A stretch of DNA of 6,891 nt from contig JAAZLF010000331.1 in the NCBI GenBank assembly GCA_012799425.1, positions 1 through 6,891 of the forward strand, in the 5' to 3' direction. The DNA comes from Actinomycetales bacterium (GTDB lineage Bacteria; Actinomycetota; Actinomycetes; Actinomycetales; Dermabacteraceae). Position numbers and translations under genes: made by a program. The notes beneath the pieces were generated by a model, which made no database searches, was not told the DNA's origin, and saw only the letters and a program-made list of their open reading frames with translations. Shown here in pieces: positions 1 to 6,603 of this stretch. How positions within the stretch are numbered: position 1 is the stretch's first letter; each line of letters begins with the position of its first letter.

Positions 1-44
1 GGTGCGGTGCGCCCGTGCGCCCATGCACCCCGGCCCACCGCACC
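1..44. repeat. 9-bp inverted repeat at window edge
   Basis: GGTGCGGTG at 1-9 is the exact reverse complement of CACCGCACC at 36-44. The 26-base interval is itself rich in GTGC/GCAC and GCCC steps. It could be the stem of a terminator for a gene beyond the left edge or a chance product of high GC. No T tract flanks it on either strand. The heptamer GGTGCGG recurs at 47-53. Confidence 0.3.
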
Positions 45-59
45 CCGGTGCGGACAGCA

Positions 60-93
60 AGCAGCCCGCCACCGGTGTCCGGGGCGGGCTGCT
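60..93 (-). terminator. Hairpin terminator of the cyclophilin gene
   Basis: An 11-bp perfect stem pairs 60-70 (AGCAGCCCGCC) with 83-93 (GGCGGGCTGCT) across a 12-base loop. It lies 46 bases beyond the stop codon of the minus-strand cyclophilin gene. Read on the minus strand, the stem is followed only by TGCTG, so the usual U tract is missing. Strong GC stems without a U tract are common in high-GC actinobacteria. It could also stop transcripts arriving from the opposite side. Confidence 0.6.
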
Positions 94-139
94 CAGCGCA
101 TCGGGCGGTCCGCTCAGCGCGGAACCGGCCCGGGCGGGA

Positions 140-676
140 TCACTTCTCGATGGTGACCGAGGTGATGACGACGTCCTCGAGAGGGCGATCGCGCATATCG
201 GTCTTGACGCCCTCGATCGCGTCGACGACCTTCTTGGAGTCCTCGTCGGCGACCTGGCCGAACACGGTGTGCTTGCCCTGCAGATGCGGGGTGGGCCCCA
301 CGGTGATGAAGAACTGCGAACCGTTGGTGCCGGAGGGCCGGCCGGTCAGCGCGTTGCGGCGCGTGCCCGCGTTGGCCATGGCCAGCACGTAGGGCTCGTT
401 GAAGTTCTTCTCCGAGATCTCGTCGTCGAAGGTGTAGCCGGGGCCGCCGGTGCCGGTGCCCAGCGGGTCGCCCCCCTGGAGCATGAAGCCCGCGATGATG
501 CGGTGGAAGATGACGCCGTCGTAGAACGGACGGGTGACCTTCTCACCGGTCTCCGGGTCCGAGAACTCCTTGGAACCCTCGGCGAGGCCCACGAAGTTCT
601 CGACGGTCTTGGGAGCGTGGTGAGGGAACAGCTCGAGGCGGATGTCCCCATGGTTGGTGTGAAGAGTTGCGAACAT
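140..676 (-). CDS. ppiA: Peptidyl-prolyl cis-trans isomerase, cyclophilin type (178 aa)
   Basis: Single-domain cyclophilin that catalyses cis-trans isomerisation of peptide bonds before proline and helps protein folding. Without a signal peptide or membrane segment it should be cytosolic. The catalytic core is intact: FHRIIAGFMLQGGD at 57-70 supplies Arg59, Phe64 and Gln67, corresponding to human CypA Arg55, Phe60 and Gln63. GTNGSQFFIT at 116-125 supplies Phe123. HLQGKHTVFG at 131-140 supplies Leu132 and His136, with His131 where CypA has Trp121, a usual bacterial replacement. The length matches actinobacterial PpiA. The frame stays open far upstream, but ATG 676 is chosen because the family N-terminus (MFATLHTNHGDI) begins there and a GAGGA ribosome site (minus strand, 684-688) sits 7 bases away. 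It is divergent from the next gene and followed by its own hairpin. The symbol is by family resemblance to mycobacterial PpiA. Confidence 0.95.
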   Translation of the reverse strand: MFATLHTNHGDIRLELFPHHAPKTVENFVGLAEGSKEFSDPETGEKVTRPFYDGVIFHRIIAGFMLQGGDPLGTGTGGPGYTFDDEISEKNFNEPYVLAMANAGTRRNALTGRPSGTNGSQFFITVGPTPHLQGKHTVFGQVADEDSKKVVDAIEGVKTDMRDRPLEDVVITSVTIEK

Positions 677-741
677 GGCGTCATCCTCGCACACGGAGGC
701 CTGACCGACCGGACGGGCCTGCATGCGCCCAGCTTCTTCAC

Positions 742-811
742 ATCGGCTGTGAGCGAGCAGGCCCGCTCGCGTTAGAGTTGGGCCACACGGGTCCGTGCAG
801 CCATCGGCTGT
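742..811. repeat. 10-bp direct repeat flanking the promoter region
   Basis: CATCGGCTGT occurs at 742-751 and again at 802-811, exactly 60 bases apart, in the 193-bp divergent intergenic region. The two copies bracket the -10 candidate at 774-779 and a 6-bp inverted repeat (GCGAGC 754-759, GCTCGC 766-771). They may be paired regulator sites on one face of the helix or a chance repeat. The rest of the intergenic region shows nothing recognisable beyond the ribosome sites. Confidence 0.35.
774..779 (+). promoter_or_regulatory. Candidate -10 element for the YtxH-like gene
   Basis: TAGAGT fits the actinobacterial TANNNT -10 pattern and lies in the divergent intergenic region. Transcription would start near 786 and give a leader of about 85 bases. 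The -35 region (around 751-756) does not resemble TTGACA. The 6-bp inverted repeat 754-771 falls between the two positions. Confidence is low because a hexamer this loose occurs often by chance. Confidence 0.3.
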
Positions 812-855
812 CCTGGCCCAGGGACCACCGTCGGCCCGACCCGACGGATTCGACC

Positions 856-864
856 GAAAGGGGA
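856..864 (+). promoter_or_regulatory. Ribosome binding site that sets the start at 870
   Basis: GAAAGGGGA lies 5 bases before ATG 870 and is the only convincing purine-rich site nearby. It decides against the in-frame ATG at 795. Confidence 0.7.
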
Positions 865-869
865 ACCCC

Positions 870-1661
870 ATGGCGCTGACCACCAAGCGGAAGGCCAAGA
901 AGGCCGCGAAGCAGGCGGAGAAGGTCACCGACGCGGCAGGCTCGTCCGCGCAGAAGGCCGAGAAGGCCGTCGAGGAGCTGCAGAAGCTCGCAGCCTCGGT
1001 CGGTCCTGTCGTCTCCGAGGGCGCGCGCGAGGCGCGCTCCCGCGCGACCGATCTGTACGACCAGTACGCCCCCGAGGCCCAGGCGAAGCTGCGCGAGCAG
1101 TCCGACAAGCTCCGTGACCAGGGCGAAAAGCTCTCCCAGAACCTCGGCCCCCGCGCGGACAAGCTCCGCCACGACGTGCAGGACGACTACCTCCCGCGCG
1201 CCCGCAAGACCGCCGAGACCACCGGCACCGTCCTGAAGGCGGCCGTCGACGCCGCCCGCAAGGAGTTCGACAAGGGGCAGGGCGATATCCGCGCCGCGGT
1301 CATCGAGCCCACCCCGCAGCCGAAGAAGGGCCGCGCCGGCAAGGTGCTGCTCGTCCTCGGCCTGGCCGCCGCGGGTGCCGCGGCCGGCTACGTGGTCTGG
1401 CAGAAGACCCGCCCGGTCGAGGATCCCTGGGCCCCGCCCGCGGACTTCGCCCGTGCGCACTACCCCGCCTCCGCGGCCAACGAATCCGACTCCTCGACCG
1501 TCTCCGACACCGTCGGTTCGGCGGACGCCGGCGATGTCGCCTCCGCCCTGAAGGGCGAGGACCGCACCTCCGACCTGGAGCCCAAGGAGGTCAAGGTCGA
1601 GTCCGACCCGGAGGCCTCGGTCGACGACGAGAAGCGCGGCAGCCACCGCAGCGACTCCTGA
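870..1661 (+). CDS. Single-pass membrane protein, YtxH-like architecture (263 aa)
   Basis: Function unknown. The order of parts is clear. A very basic N-terminus (about ten Lys/Arg in the first 33 residues) leads into an Ala/Lys/Glu/Gln-rich helical region, probably coiled coil, up to about residue 140. One hydrophobic segment at about 158-177 (VLLVLGLAAAGAAAGYVVW) follows, then a PVEDPWAPP motif at 182-190, then an acidic Ser/Asp/Glu-rich tail to the end. Without a signal peptide, the basic helical part is likely cytoplasmic and the acidic tail outside, by the positive-inside rule. Long amphipathic helices before a Gly/Ala-rich membrane span recall YtxH-type and apolipophorin-like envelope or stress proteins, but that is resemblance of build, not a proven family match. 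ATG 870 is preferred over an upstream ATG at 795 because GAAAGGGGA (856-864) stands 5 bases before it and the preceding 25 codons look non-coding. The next gene starts 32 bases downstream. Confidence 0.85.
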   Translation: MALTTKRKAKKAAKQAEKVTDAAGSSAQKAEKAVEELQKLAASVGPVVSEGAREARSRATDLYDQYAPEAQAKLREQSDKLRDQGEKLSQNLGPRADKLRHDVQDDYLPRARKTAETTGTVLKAAVDAARKEFDKGQGDIRAAVIEPTPQPKKGRAGKVLLVLGLAAAGAAAGYVVWQKTRPVEDPWAPPADFARAHYPASAANESDSSTVSDTVGSADAGDVASALKGEDRTSDLEPKEVKVESDPEASVDDEKRGSHRSDS

Positions 1662-1693
1662 CTCCGCGCCACAGGCGCCCCACGGAGAAGTCC

Positions 1694-2311
1694 GTGCACC
1701 ACAGCGCGGCGGTCCCGTCCTCGGACGGTGACCGCCGCGCTGCCGTCGCGCCCACGCGGGCCCTGCCCAGGATCCGCACCGCCCGGCTGGTCCTGACCCC
1801 GGTGCGCTCCGACGACCTCGCCGAGCTGTTCGCGCTGCACTCCGACCCGCGCGCCTTCGCCGACGACTCCACCCCGCCGCTGCAACGGCCCGCCCAGATG
1901 CGGCACGTGCTGCTCCAGTGGGCCCGGGCCTGGGTACGGGACGGACGGGGGTACTTCACCGTGCGGGCGCGCGAGGACGTGGGCGTGACCGCGGAGGATC
2001 CGCTGCCAACGGGACTGCTGGGGGTCGTGGGCCTGACTCTGCTGCCCACCGAGGAGGGCGCGCCGCTGAGCGCGTACTGGCGCCTGCAGCCGGCGGTCAC
2101 AGGCCGGGGTGTGGCCTTCGAGGCGATGCGGGCCGTGCTCGCGGATCCCCGCTGCGGGGCGCTGGGTCACGAGGTGATCGCGGTGACCGCCGCCCGCAAT
2201 CTCCCCTCGCGTGCCCTCGCCGCCCGTCTCGGCTTCCGCCCCGCTCCCGCACGACGCGAGGTGCCCGGCGGGCGGCCGAGCGATGTGCTGCTGGTGCGGC
2301 CCGCTTCCTAG
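1694..2311 (+). CDS. GNAT-family N-acetyltransferase, RimJ/RimL type (205 aa)
   Basis: Transfers an acetyl group from acetyl-CoA to an unidentified amine, either a protein N-terminus or a small molecule; cytosolic. The fold markers are in order: RIRTARLVLTPV at 26-37 is the first strand typical of Acetyltransf_3 (RimJ/RimL) proteins. YWRLQPAVTGRGVAFEAMRAVL at about 128-149 holds the acetyl-CoA pyrophosphate loop, here TGRGVA in place of the usual Q/RxxGxG/A. NLPSRALAARLGF at 169-181 is the C-terminal NxxS...GF motif. Start GTG 1694 is the only usual start codon in frame before the conserved strand, and GGAGAAG (1684-1690) stands directly before it. It leaves a 25-residue extension of low conservation. 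It starts 32 bases after the membrane-protein gene and ends 9 bases before gluQ, so co-transcription is likely. The substrate cannot be told from the sequence. Confidence 0.9.
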   Translation: MHHSAAVPSSDGDRRAAVAPTRALPRIRTARLVLTPVRSDDLAELFALHSDPRAFADDSTPPLQRPAQMRHVLLQWARAWVRDGRGYFTVRAREDVGVTAEDPLPTGLLGVVGLTLLPTEEGAPLSAYWRLQPAVTGRGVAFEAMRAVLADPRCGALGHEVIAVTAARNLPSRALAARLGFRPAPARREVPGGRPSDVLLVRPAS

Positions 2312-2314
2312 ACT
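2309..2314 (+). promoter_or_regulatory. Candidate -10 element for a leaderless gluQ transcript
   Basis: TAGACT fits TANNNT and ends 6 bases before ATG 2321, the spacing expected when transcription starts on the A of the start codon. It overlaps the TAG stop codon of the acetyltransferase gene. There is no clear ribosome site before gluQ, which agrees with leaderless initiation or with coupling to the upstream gene. No good -35 match is seen around 2285-2290. Confidence 0.35.
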
Positions 2315-2320
2315 GCGGGC

Positions 2321-3241
2321 ATGCCTGACGCCACGACCCCGCCCGGTGCGGGCCGCTACGCCCCCTCCCCCAGCGGAGACCTGCACCTGGGGAACCTGCG
2401 CACCGCGCTCCTCGCCTGGGTGCTCGCCCGGCGCACCGGACGCGCCTTCCGTCTGCGCGTCGAGGACCTGGACCGGGTGAAGGAGGGCTCTGAGCAGCGC
2501 CAGCTCGAGGACCTCGCCGCGCTCGGCCTGGACTGGGACGGGGCGGTGGTGCGGCAGAGCGAGCGCGGGTCCGCGTACGCGCAGGCGATCGCCGCACTGC
2601 AGGCCCAGGGGCGGGTGTTCGAGTGCTACTGCACCAGGCGCGAGATCCTCGAGGCGCCCAGCGCCCCGCACGCCCCGCCGGGCGCGTACCCCGGCACCTG
2701 CCGGGACCTGGGCGCCGCGGCGCGCGAGCAGGGCAGGACCCGGATGCACGAGCTGCGCCGGGAGCCGGCCCTGCGGCTGCGCACAGACGTGGCCTCCTGG
2801 CAGGTGCAGGACCTGTGGGCCGGTGAGGTGACCGGGACCGTCGACGATCTGGTGCTGCGGCGCGGCGATGGCGTGGTGGCCTACAACCTGGCCGTGGTGG
2901 TCGATGATGCCGCCGCCGGGGTGGACCAGGTGGTGCGGGCCAATGACCTGCTCAGCTCCGCGCCGCGGCAGGCGCATCTCGCGCACCTGCTCGGCCTGGC
3001 CGAGCCCGGATACGCGCACGTCCCGCTCGCCGTGAACGCGGAGGGCGCGCGCCTGGCCAAGCGCGACGGGGCGGTCACCCTGCGCGATCGCCGGGAGCGC
3101 GGGGAGGCGGCGGAGGAGGTCGTCGAGCGGATCGGGCACTCCCTGGGTGTCGTCGGCTGTCGCAGCGCGCACGACCTGCTCGAGCGCTGGGACCCGGCCA
3201 CGCTGCCGCGGCATCCCTGGACGGTCGAGTTGCCGCACTGA
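2321..3241 (+). CDS. gluQ: Glutamyl-Q tRNA(Asp) synthetase (306 aa)
   Basis: Truncated class I glutamyl-tRNA synthetase paralogue (YadB/GluQRS). It activates glutamate and attaches it to the queuosine base at position 34 of tRNA(Asp), not to the tRNA end. The catalytic half is present and the anticodon-binding domain absent, which explains 306 residues against about 470-500 for GluRS. Visible motifs: APSPSGDLHLGNLRTAL at 14-30 with the HIGH-class motif as HLGN (22-25); RLRVEDLD at 44-51; zinc ligands Cys102, Cys104, Tyr123 and Cys127 in the GluQ spacing; AYNLAVVVDD at 187-196; and RLAKRDG at 244-250 as the KMSKS-class motif. RANDLLSSAPRQ (207-217) departs slightly from the usual RGxDLLxSTxRQ. 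The start is fixed by the APSPSG motif 13 residues in. The gene follows the acetyltransferase by 9 bases and is followed by a hairpin terminator. It implies that this organism makes or salvages queuosine. Confidence 0.93.
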   Translation: MPDATTPPGAGRYAPSPSGDLHLGNLRTALLAWVLARRTGRAFRLRVEDLDRVKEGSEQRQLEDLAALGLDWDGAVVRQSERGSAYAQAIAALQAQGRVFECYCTRREILEAPSAPHAPPGAYPGTCRDLGAAAREQGRTRMHELRREPALRLRTDVASWQVQDLWAGEVTGTVDDLVLRRGDGVVAYNLAVVVDDAAAGVDQVVRANDLLSSAPRQAHLAHLLGLAEPGYAHVPLAVNAEGARLAKRDGAVTLRDRRERGEAAEEVVERIGHSLGVVGCRSAHDLLERWDPATLPRHPWTVELPH

Positions 3242-3254
3242 CGCGCGCGGGCCT

Positions 3255-3278
3255 GTGGCGCCCCGCCGCGCCACGTTT
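3255..3278 (+). terminator. Intrinsic terminator after gluQ
   Basis: GTGGCGC (3255-3261) pairs perfectly with GCGCCAC (3268-3274) across a 6-base loop, and the stem is followed by GTTT (3275-3278). It lies 13 bases after the gluQ stop codon. The T run is short, but position and stem fit a terminator separating the gluQ unit from the YhgE/Pip gene. Confidence 0.6.
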
Positions 3279-3303
3279 GCCCTACCACATTTATTATCGA
3301 CCA

Positions 3304-3333
3304 GTAACACGTCTCGATACACGAATGTATCGT
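3304..3333 (+). promoter_or_regulatory. Candidate promoter of the YhgE/Pip gene
   Basis: GTAACA (3304-3309, four of six matches to TTGACA) and TATCGT (3328-3333, TANNNT) are 18 bases apart. Transcription would start near 3341, right at GTG 3341 or just before ATG 3344. No purine-rich ribosome site precedes either codon, so a leaderless message is plausible. A second possible -10, TATTAT at 3292-3297, would give a leader of about 40 bases. The 60 bases around here are clearly more AT-rich than the genes on both sides. Confidence 0.4.
3315..3332. promoter_or_regulatory. 18-bp palindromic operator, TetR-like
   Basis: CGATACA (3315-3321) and TGTATCG (3326-3332) form a perfect 7-bp inverted repeat around CGAA. 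Size and base content resemble TetR-family operators. It covers the spacer and the -10 candidate of the promoter, so a bound regulator would block RNA polymerase. A second, overlapping repeat, TACACGA (3318-3324) with TCGTGTA (3330-3336), shares the same bases. No regulator gene is in the window, so the cognate protein is unknown. Confidence 0.55.
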
Positions 3334-3343
3334 GTACGTCGTG

Positions 3344-6300
3344 ATGTCACTTCTCCGTGCACTCCTCACCGCCGTCTCCACCGCCCTCGGGGCCGTGGGC
3401 CGCACCGCCTCCTCGGCCGCCCGCGCCGTGACCGGTGCACTCTCCCGCGCCCTCGGCGCGACCGGACGCGGCCTCGCCGCCGTCGGCCGCGGATCTCTCG
3501 CCCTGCTGCCGGGAGAGTGGAAGAAGCCGATCGCGGCCCTGTTCGTCGTCGGCCTCGCCGCGGTCCCGCTGATCTACTCCGGCAACATGACCTGGTCGTT
3601 CCTCGACCCGAGCAACAACCTCGACCAGGTCACCGCTGCCGTGGTGAACGAGGACGAGGGCGCCACGGCCACCTCCCCGGACGGTCAGGAGACCGAACTG
3701 GACGTGGGCGCGGAGTTCACGGAGACACTGCTGGACCTGGACGAGGAGACCGTCTACCGCTTCGTCGAGGTCTCCCCCGGCGAAGCGCAGCGGGGGCTCG
3801 CCGACGGCACCTACGGTGCGACCGTCGAGATCCCCTCGGACTTCTCCGCGAGCATCGCCTCCCTCGGCGGGGACGCCGAGCAGGCCGCCCCCGCGCTGCT
3901 CACCGTGACCACCAACGACTCGGTCAACTACGTGGGCGGAAACTTCACCAAGTCCGTGGGGACGGCGCTGACCGATTCGCTGCGCTCGAGCGTGCTCGAG
4001 CAGTACCTGGGGCAGATCTACGTGGGCTTCACGACCATCCACGACGGTCTCGGCGAGGCCGTGGACGGAGCGGGGGAGCTCACCGACGGCGCCACCACCC
4101 TGCACGACGGCACCGGGGATCTCGTCGACGGCAGCGCCGAGCTGGCCGACGGCACGGGGCAGCTGGTGGACGGCAGCGCGGACCTGGCCGACGGGGCGGG
4201 CACCCTGCGCACCGGCGGCCTCGACCTGGTGGTGGGCCTGGACCAGCTCAGCACCGGTGCGGTCACCCTGCGAGATGGGACCGCGACCCTCGACGCCGGC
4301 GCCCAGGAGCTGCGCACGGGCCTGGTGACCCTCGACGAGAACGGGAAGCCGCTGCGCAGCGGGGCCCAGCAGCTCGCCACCGGCACCTCGGAGCTCGCCA
4401 CCGGCGCGGGCACCCTCGCCGACGGCGCCGGGCAGGTCGCCCAGGGCACCCGCCGACTCGACGAGTCCGTCACCGCCGCGCAGCAGCGCGCCGACGAGCT
4501 CGGTGTGACCTCGCAGAGCGTCGAGCGCACCAGCGAGGATCTCGTGACCGCGATCGACACGCTCGAGGAGATCGCCGCGGACCTCCCCGGGCGGCTCGCC
4601 GACCCGGTCTCCGCCGCCGGCACCGTCTCCGAGACCACCACCGCCCTCGACGAGACCGCGACCGGCCTGGACGAGACCGCGCAGGACCTCGACCAGTCCA
4701 CCGCCGACCGCACCGAGGACGCCCGCACCCTGCGCGACGGCGCCTCCACGATCGGCGAGGACGCCACCGCGCTGGACGAGGAGATCCAGGCCGCGGACGA
4801 AGCCTCCACCACCGCCTCCGAGAGCGCGACCACCGCCGAGGAGAGCGTGCGCGGATACACCGAGGAGGTCGACGACCTCGCCGCACGCTGTGAGGACTCC
4901 GGTGCCGACACCGCCTTCTGCGAGGAGCTCGCGGGCATCACGGACTCCTCCTCGCAGACGCGCGAGGACGCCGAGCAGGCCTCCACCGACGCGACCACGG
5001 CCGCGGAGGCCACAGGCACAGCATCCGAGCGTTCCACCGATATCGCCGAAACCGCCTCCGGCATGAGCGACTCCGCGGAATCGATGGTCACCTACCTCGA
5101 GGGACTCTCGGAGACCACCGCGACCCTCGCTGAGGGCACCACCTCGCTCGCCGAGAGCACCGGCACCCTCGCCGAGAGCGCCTCGACCCTCGAGCAGGAC
5201 CTCACCGGCCTGCGCGATGACGCCGTCACGGCCGCTCCCGCCCCCGAACCGGGCACGAGCGCCTCCGACCTCGCCGAGGACCTGGCTGAGCAGGCCCGCA
5301 CCGCGGCGGAGGCCCTACCCGAGGCCTACGGTGCGCTCGAACAGGGCGCGCAGGACGCACGCCGCCTGAACACCGGCGCCCAGGAGGTCGCCTCGGGCGC
5401 CGACCGGCTCGCCGAGGCGAGTGGCACCGCGAGTGACGGCGCACAGACTCTCTCCGGCGGCGTCACCCGGTACACGGACGGCGTGGGCACCGCTCGCGGC
5501 GGCGCCGAGCAGCTCGCTGCAGGCACCGGTCCGCTCGCCGACGGCGCCCAGCAGCTCGCGGGCGGCGCCGCGGAGGCGGGCGACGGCGCCCAGCGGCTCG
5601 CCGACGGCGCCGGACAGCTCGAGGACGGCTCCACGCGCCTGCACGAGGGCGCGACGCAGGTCGATGACGGCGCCGGCGAGCTGGCCGAGGGCGCGGTCAG
5701 CCTCGACGACGGGGCGGGCGAGCTCGCGGACGGTGCGGAGGAGCTGCGCGACGGGCTCGCCGAGTCCCAGGACGACATCCCCGCCTACACCGACGACGAG
5801 AGCGACACCCTCTCGGAGACCGCCGCGGAGCCGGTGCGGATGAGCTTCGAGCGCGAGCACGAGCTCAGCCGTTTCGGGGAGGGTCTGGCACCGCTGTTCC
5901 TCGCGATCAGCCTGTGGGTGGGTGGTATGGCCATCTTCCTGATGATGCCGCCGTTCTCCGCCACGGCCGCAGCGCGCGGCGTGGGCCCTGTGCGGCTCCT
6001 GGCCGGGGGCCTGGTGCCCGCACAGCTGCTGGGGCTGGTGCAGACCGCCATCGCCGTGAGCGCCCTGCACTGGCTGGTGGGCGTCTCGATGGACGACCTC
6101 CCGCTGATGATGGGCCTGGCCGCCCTCACCTCAGCGGTGTTCGTGGCTCTGAACCACGGCTTCGGCGCCCTGTTCGGGCCAGTCGGGAAGTTCGTGGCGC
6201 TGGTGCTGATCGCGTTGCAGATCTCGGGCGCGGGCGGCACCTATCCGGTCGCGACCCTGCCGCAGTTCTTCCAGGTGATCCACCCCTATCTGCCGATGAC

Positions 6301-6481
6301 CCACGCCGTGGACGCCTTCCGCGGCGCGATCGGCGGAGGTTGGATCGACCCGATCGGAGATCTGCTGTGGCTGGGCGGGTGGCTCGTGCTCGGCGTCGCG
6401 CTGGGCCTGGCCGGCGCCATCGTCCAGCGCCGCCGCGCCCTCACCTCCGCCCCCTTGGCCGGTGACGCTCCCACCACCTGA
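3344..6481 (+). CDS. YhgE/Pip-family membrane protein with long DG-repeat ectodomain (1045 aa)
   Basis: Large membrane protein of the YhgE/phage-infection-protein (Pip) family, related to ABC-2 type permeases; the transported or bound partner is unknown. Order: Ala/Arg-rich amphipathic N-terminus (1-58); membrane span about 62-80 followed by the family-typical NMTWSFLDPSNNLDQVTAAVVNEDEG region (81-106); globular extracytoplasmic part to about 228; helical repeats with the pattern LxDGxxxL (230-375); a Thr/Ser/Glu-rich coiled-coil centre (376-660) with a close Cys516/Cys526 pair; a second DG-repeat block (660-808); about five membrane spans from 848 to 1027, including the signature GGTYPVATLPQFF at 964-976 and HPYLPMTHAVDAFRG at 980-994. 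The repeat blocks likely form a long hairpin outside the membrane. ATG 3344 is chosen over GTG 3341 and GTG 3332; all lie beside the operator, and none has a ribosome site. A TetR-like operator overlaps the promoter. Lactococcal Pip is a phage receptor; mycobacterial and streptococcal relatives are linked to secretion, but no such role can be shown here. Confidence 0.92.
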   Translation: MSLLRALLTAVSTALGAVGRTASSAARAVTGALSRALGATGRGLAAVGRGSLALLPGEWKKPIAALFVVGLAAVPLIYSGNMTWSFLDPSNNLDQVTAAVVNEDEGATATSPDGQETELDVGAEFTETLLDLDEETVYRFVEVSPGEAQRGLADGTYGATVEIPSDFSASIASLGGDAEQAAPALLTVTTNDSVNYVGGNFTKSVGTALTDSLRSSVLEQYLGQIYVGFTTIHDGLGEAVDGAGELTDGATTLHDGTGDLVDGSAELADGTGQLVDGSADLADGAGTLRTGGLDLVVGLDQLSTGAVTLRDGTATLDAGAQELRTGLVTLDENGKPLRSGAQQLATGTSELATGAGTLADGAGQVAQGTRRLDESVTAAQQRADELGVTSQSVERTSEDLVTAIDTLEEIAADLPGRLADPVSAAGTVSETTTALDETATGLDETAQDLDQSTADRTEDARTLRDGASTIGEDATALDEEIQAADEASTTASESATTAEESVRGYTEEVDDLAARCEDSGADTAFCEELAGITDSSSQTREDAEQASTDATTAAEATGTASERSTDIAETASGMSDSAESMVTYLEGLSETTATLAEGTTSLAESTGTLAESASTLEQDLTGLRDDAVTAAPAPEPGTSASDLAEDLAEQARTAAEALPEAYGALEQGAQDARRLNTGAQEVASGADRLAEASGTASDGAQTLSGGVTRYTDGVGTARGGAEQLAAGTGPLADGAQQLAGGAAEAGDGAQRLADGAGQLEDGSTRLHEGATQVDDGAGELAEGAVSLDDGAGELADGAEELRDGLAESQDDIPAYTDDESDTLSETAAEPVRMSFEREHELSRFGEGLAPLFLAISLWVGGMAIFLMMPPFSATAAARGVGPVRLLAGGLVPAQLLGLVQTAIAVSALHWLVGVSMDDLPLMMGLAALTSAVFVALNHGFGALFGPVGKFVALVLIALQISGAGGTYPVATLPQFFQVIHPYLPMTHAVDAFRGAIGGGWIDPIGDLLWLGGWLVLGVALGLAGAIVQRRRALTSAPLAGDAPTT
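4037..4463 (+). repeat. First coding DG-repeat block of the YhgE/Pip gene
   Basis: Codons for the motif (L/A)xDGxxxL recur every 7 or 11 residues at protein positions about 232-373, seen in the DNA as repeated GACGGC/GACGGG followed by GCx or AGC. At least ten units are visible. Several units have Thr-Gly or Ser-Gly instead of Asp-Gly. The repeat is protein-level; DNA copies differ in wobble bases. Confidence 0.75.
5321..5768 (+). repeat. Second coding DG-repeat block of the YhgE/Pip gene
   Basis: The same (L/A)xDGAxxL pattern returns at protein positions about 660-808, more regular than in the first block, with GACGGCGCC occurring repeatedly between 5539 and 5690. It immediately precedes the C-terminal membrane domain. 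Antiparallel pairing with the first block, with the coiled-coil centre at the tip, is an inference from the symmetric arrangement. Confidence 0.75.
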
Positions 6482-6498
6482 CCCGCCCCGTTCCGGCC

Positions 6499-6602
6499 CC
6501 GGGCCAGCCCCGGCTCAACCCCCGCTCCAGCACCGGGCCAGCCCCTGCCCCTGCCTCGGCCCCGGCTCAGCTCCGGCCCCTGCCCTGCTCAGCTCCGGCC
6601 CC
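6499..6602. repeat. Degenerate C-rich direct repeats
   Basis: GCTCAGCTCCGGCCCC is repeated exactly at 6565-6580 and 6587-6602 (22 bases apart), and CCGGGCCAGCCCC exactly at 6499-6511 and 6533-6545 (34 bases apart). The stretch between is made of similar GCCCC, CTCAGC and CCAGC pieces. This looks like a decayed tandem array that ran into the cleaner heptamer array on its right. Confidence 0.65.
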
Positions 6603-6603
6603 G

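Noticed and set aside
677..1162. N-terminal extension of the cyclophilin up to residue 340
   Set aside because: The extension runs across the divergent neighbour in antisense, while a ribosome site and the family N-terminus both point to ATG 676.
1460..3322. A 620-residue open frame on the minus strand across the acetyltransferase and gluQ genes
   Set aside because: It is antisense to two genes with clear family motifs, its translation is rich in Arg, Gly, Pro, His and Gln with no recognisable domain, and long antisense frames are normal in very high-GC DNA.
3277..4893. A 538-residue plus-strand frame overlapping the start of the YhgE/Pip gene
   Set aside because: Its translation is mostly Arg, Gly, Pro and His, typical of an off-frame shadow, and it overlaps a gene with a strong family signature.
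4018..5091. Ser/Val-rich antisense frame within the YhgE/Pip gene
   Set aside because: It is the complement of the DG and coiled-coil repeats; its apparent repeat pattern is inherited from the sense strand.
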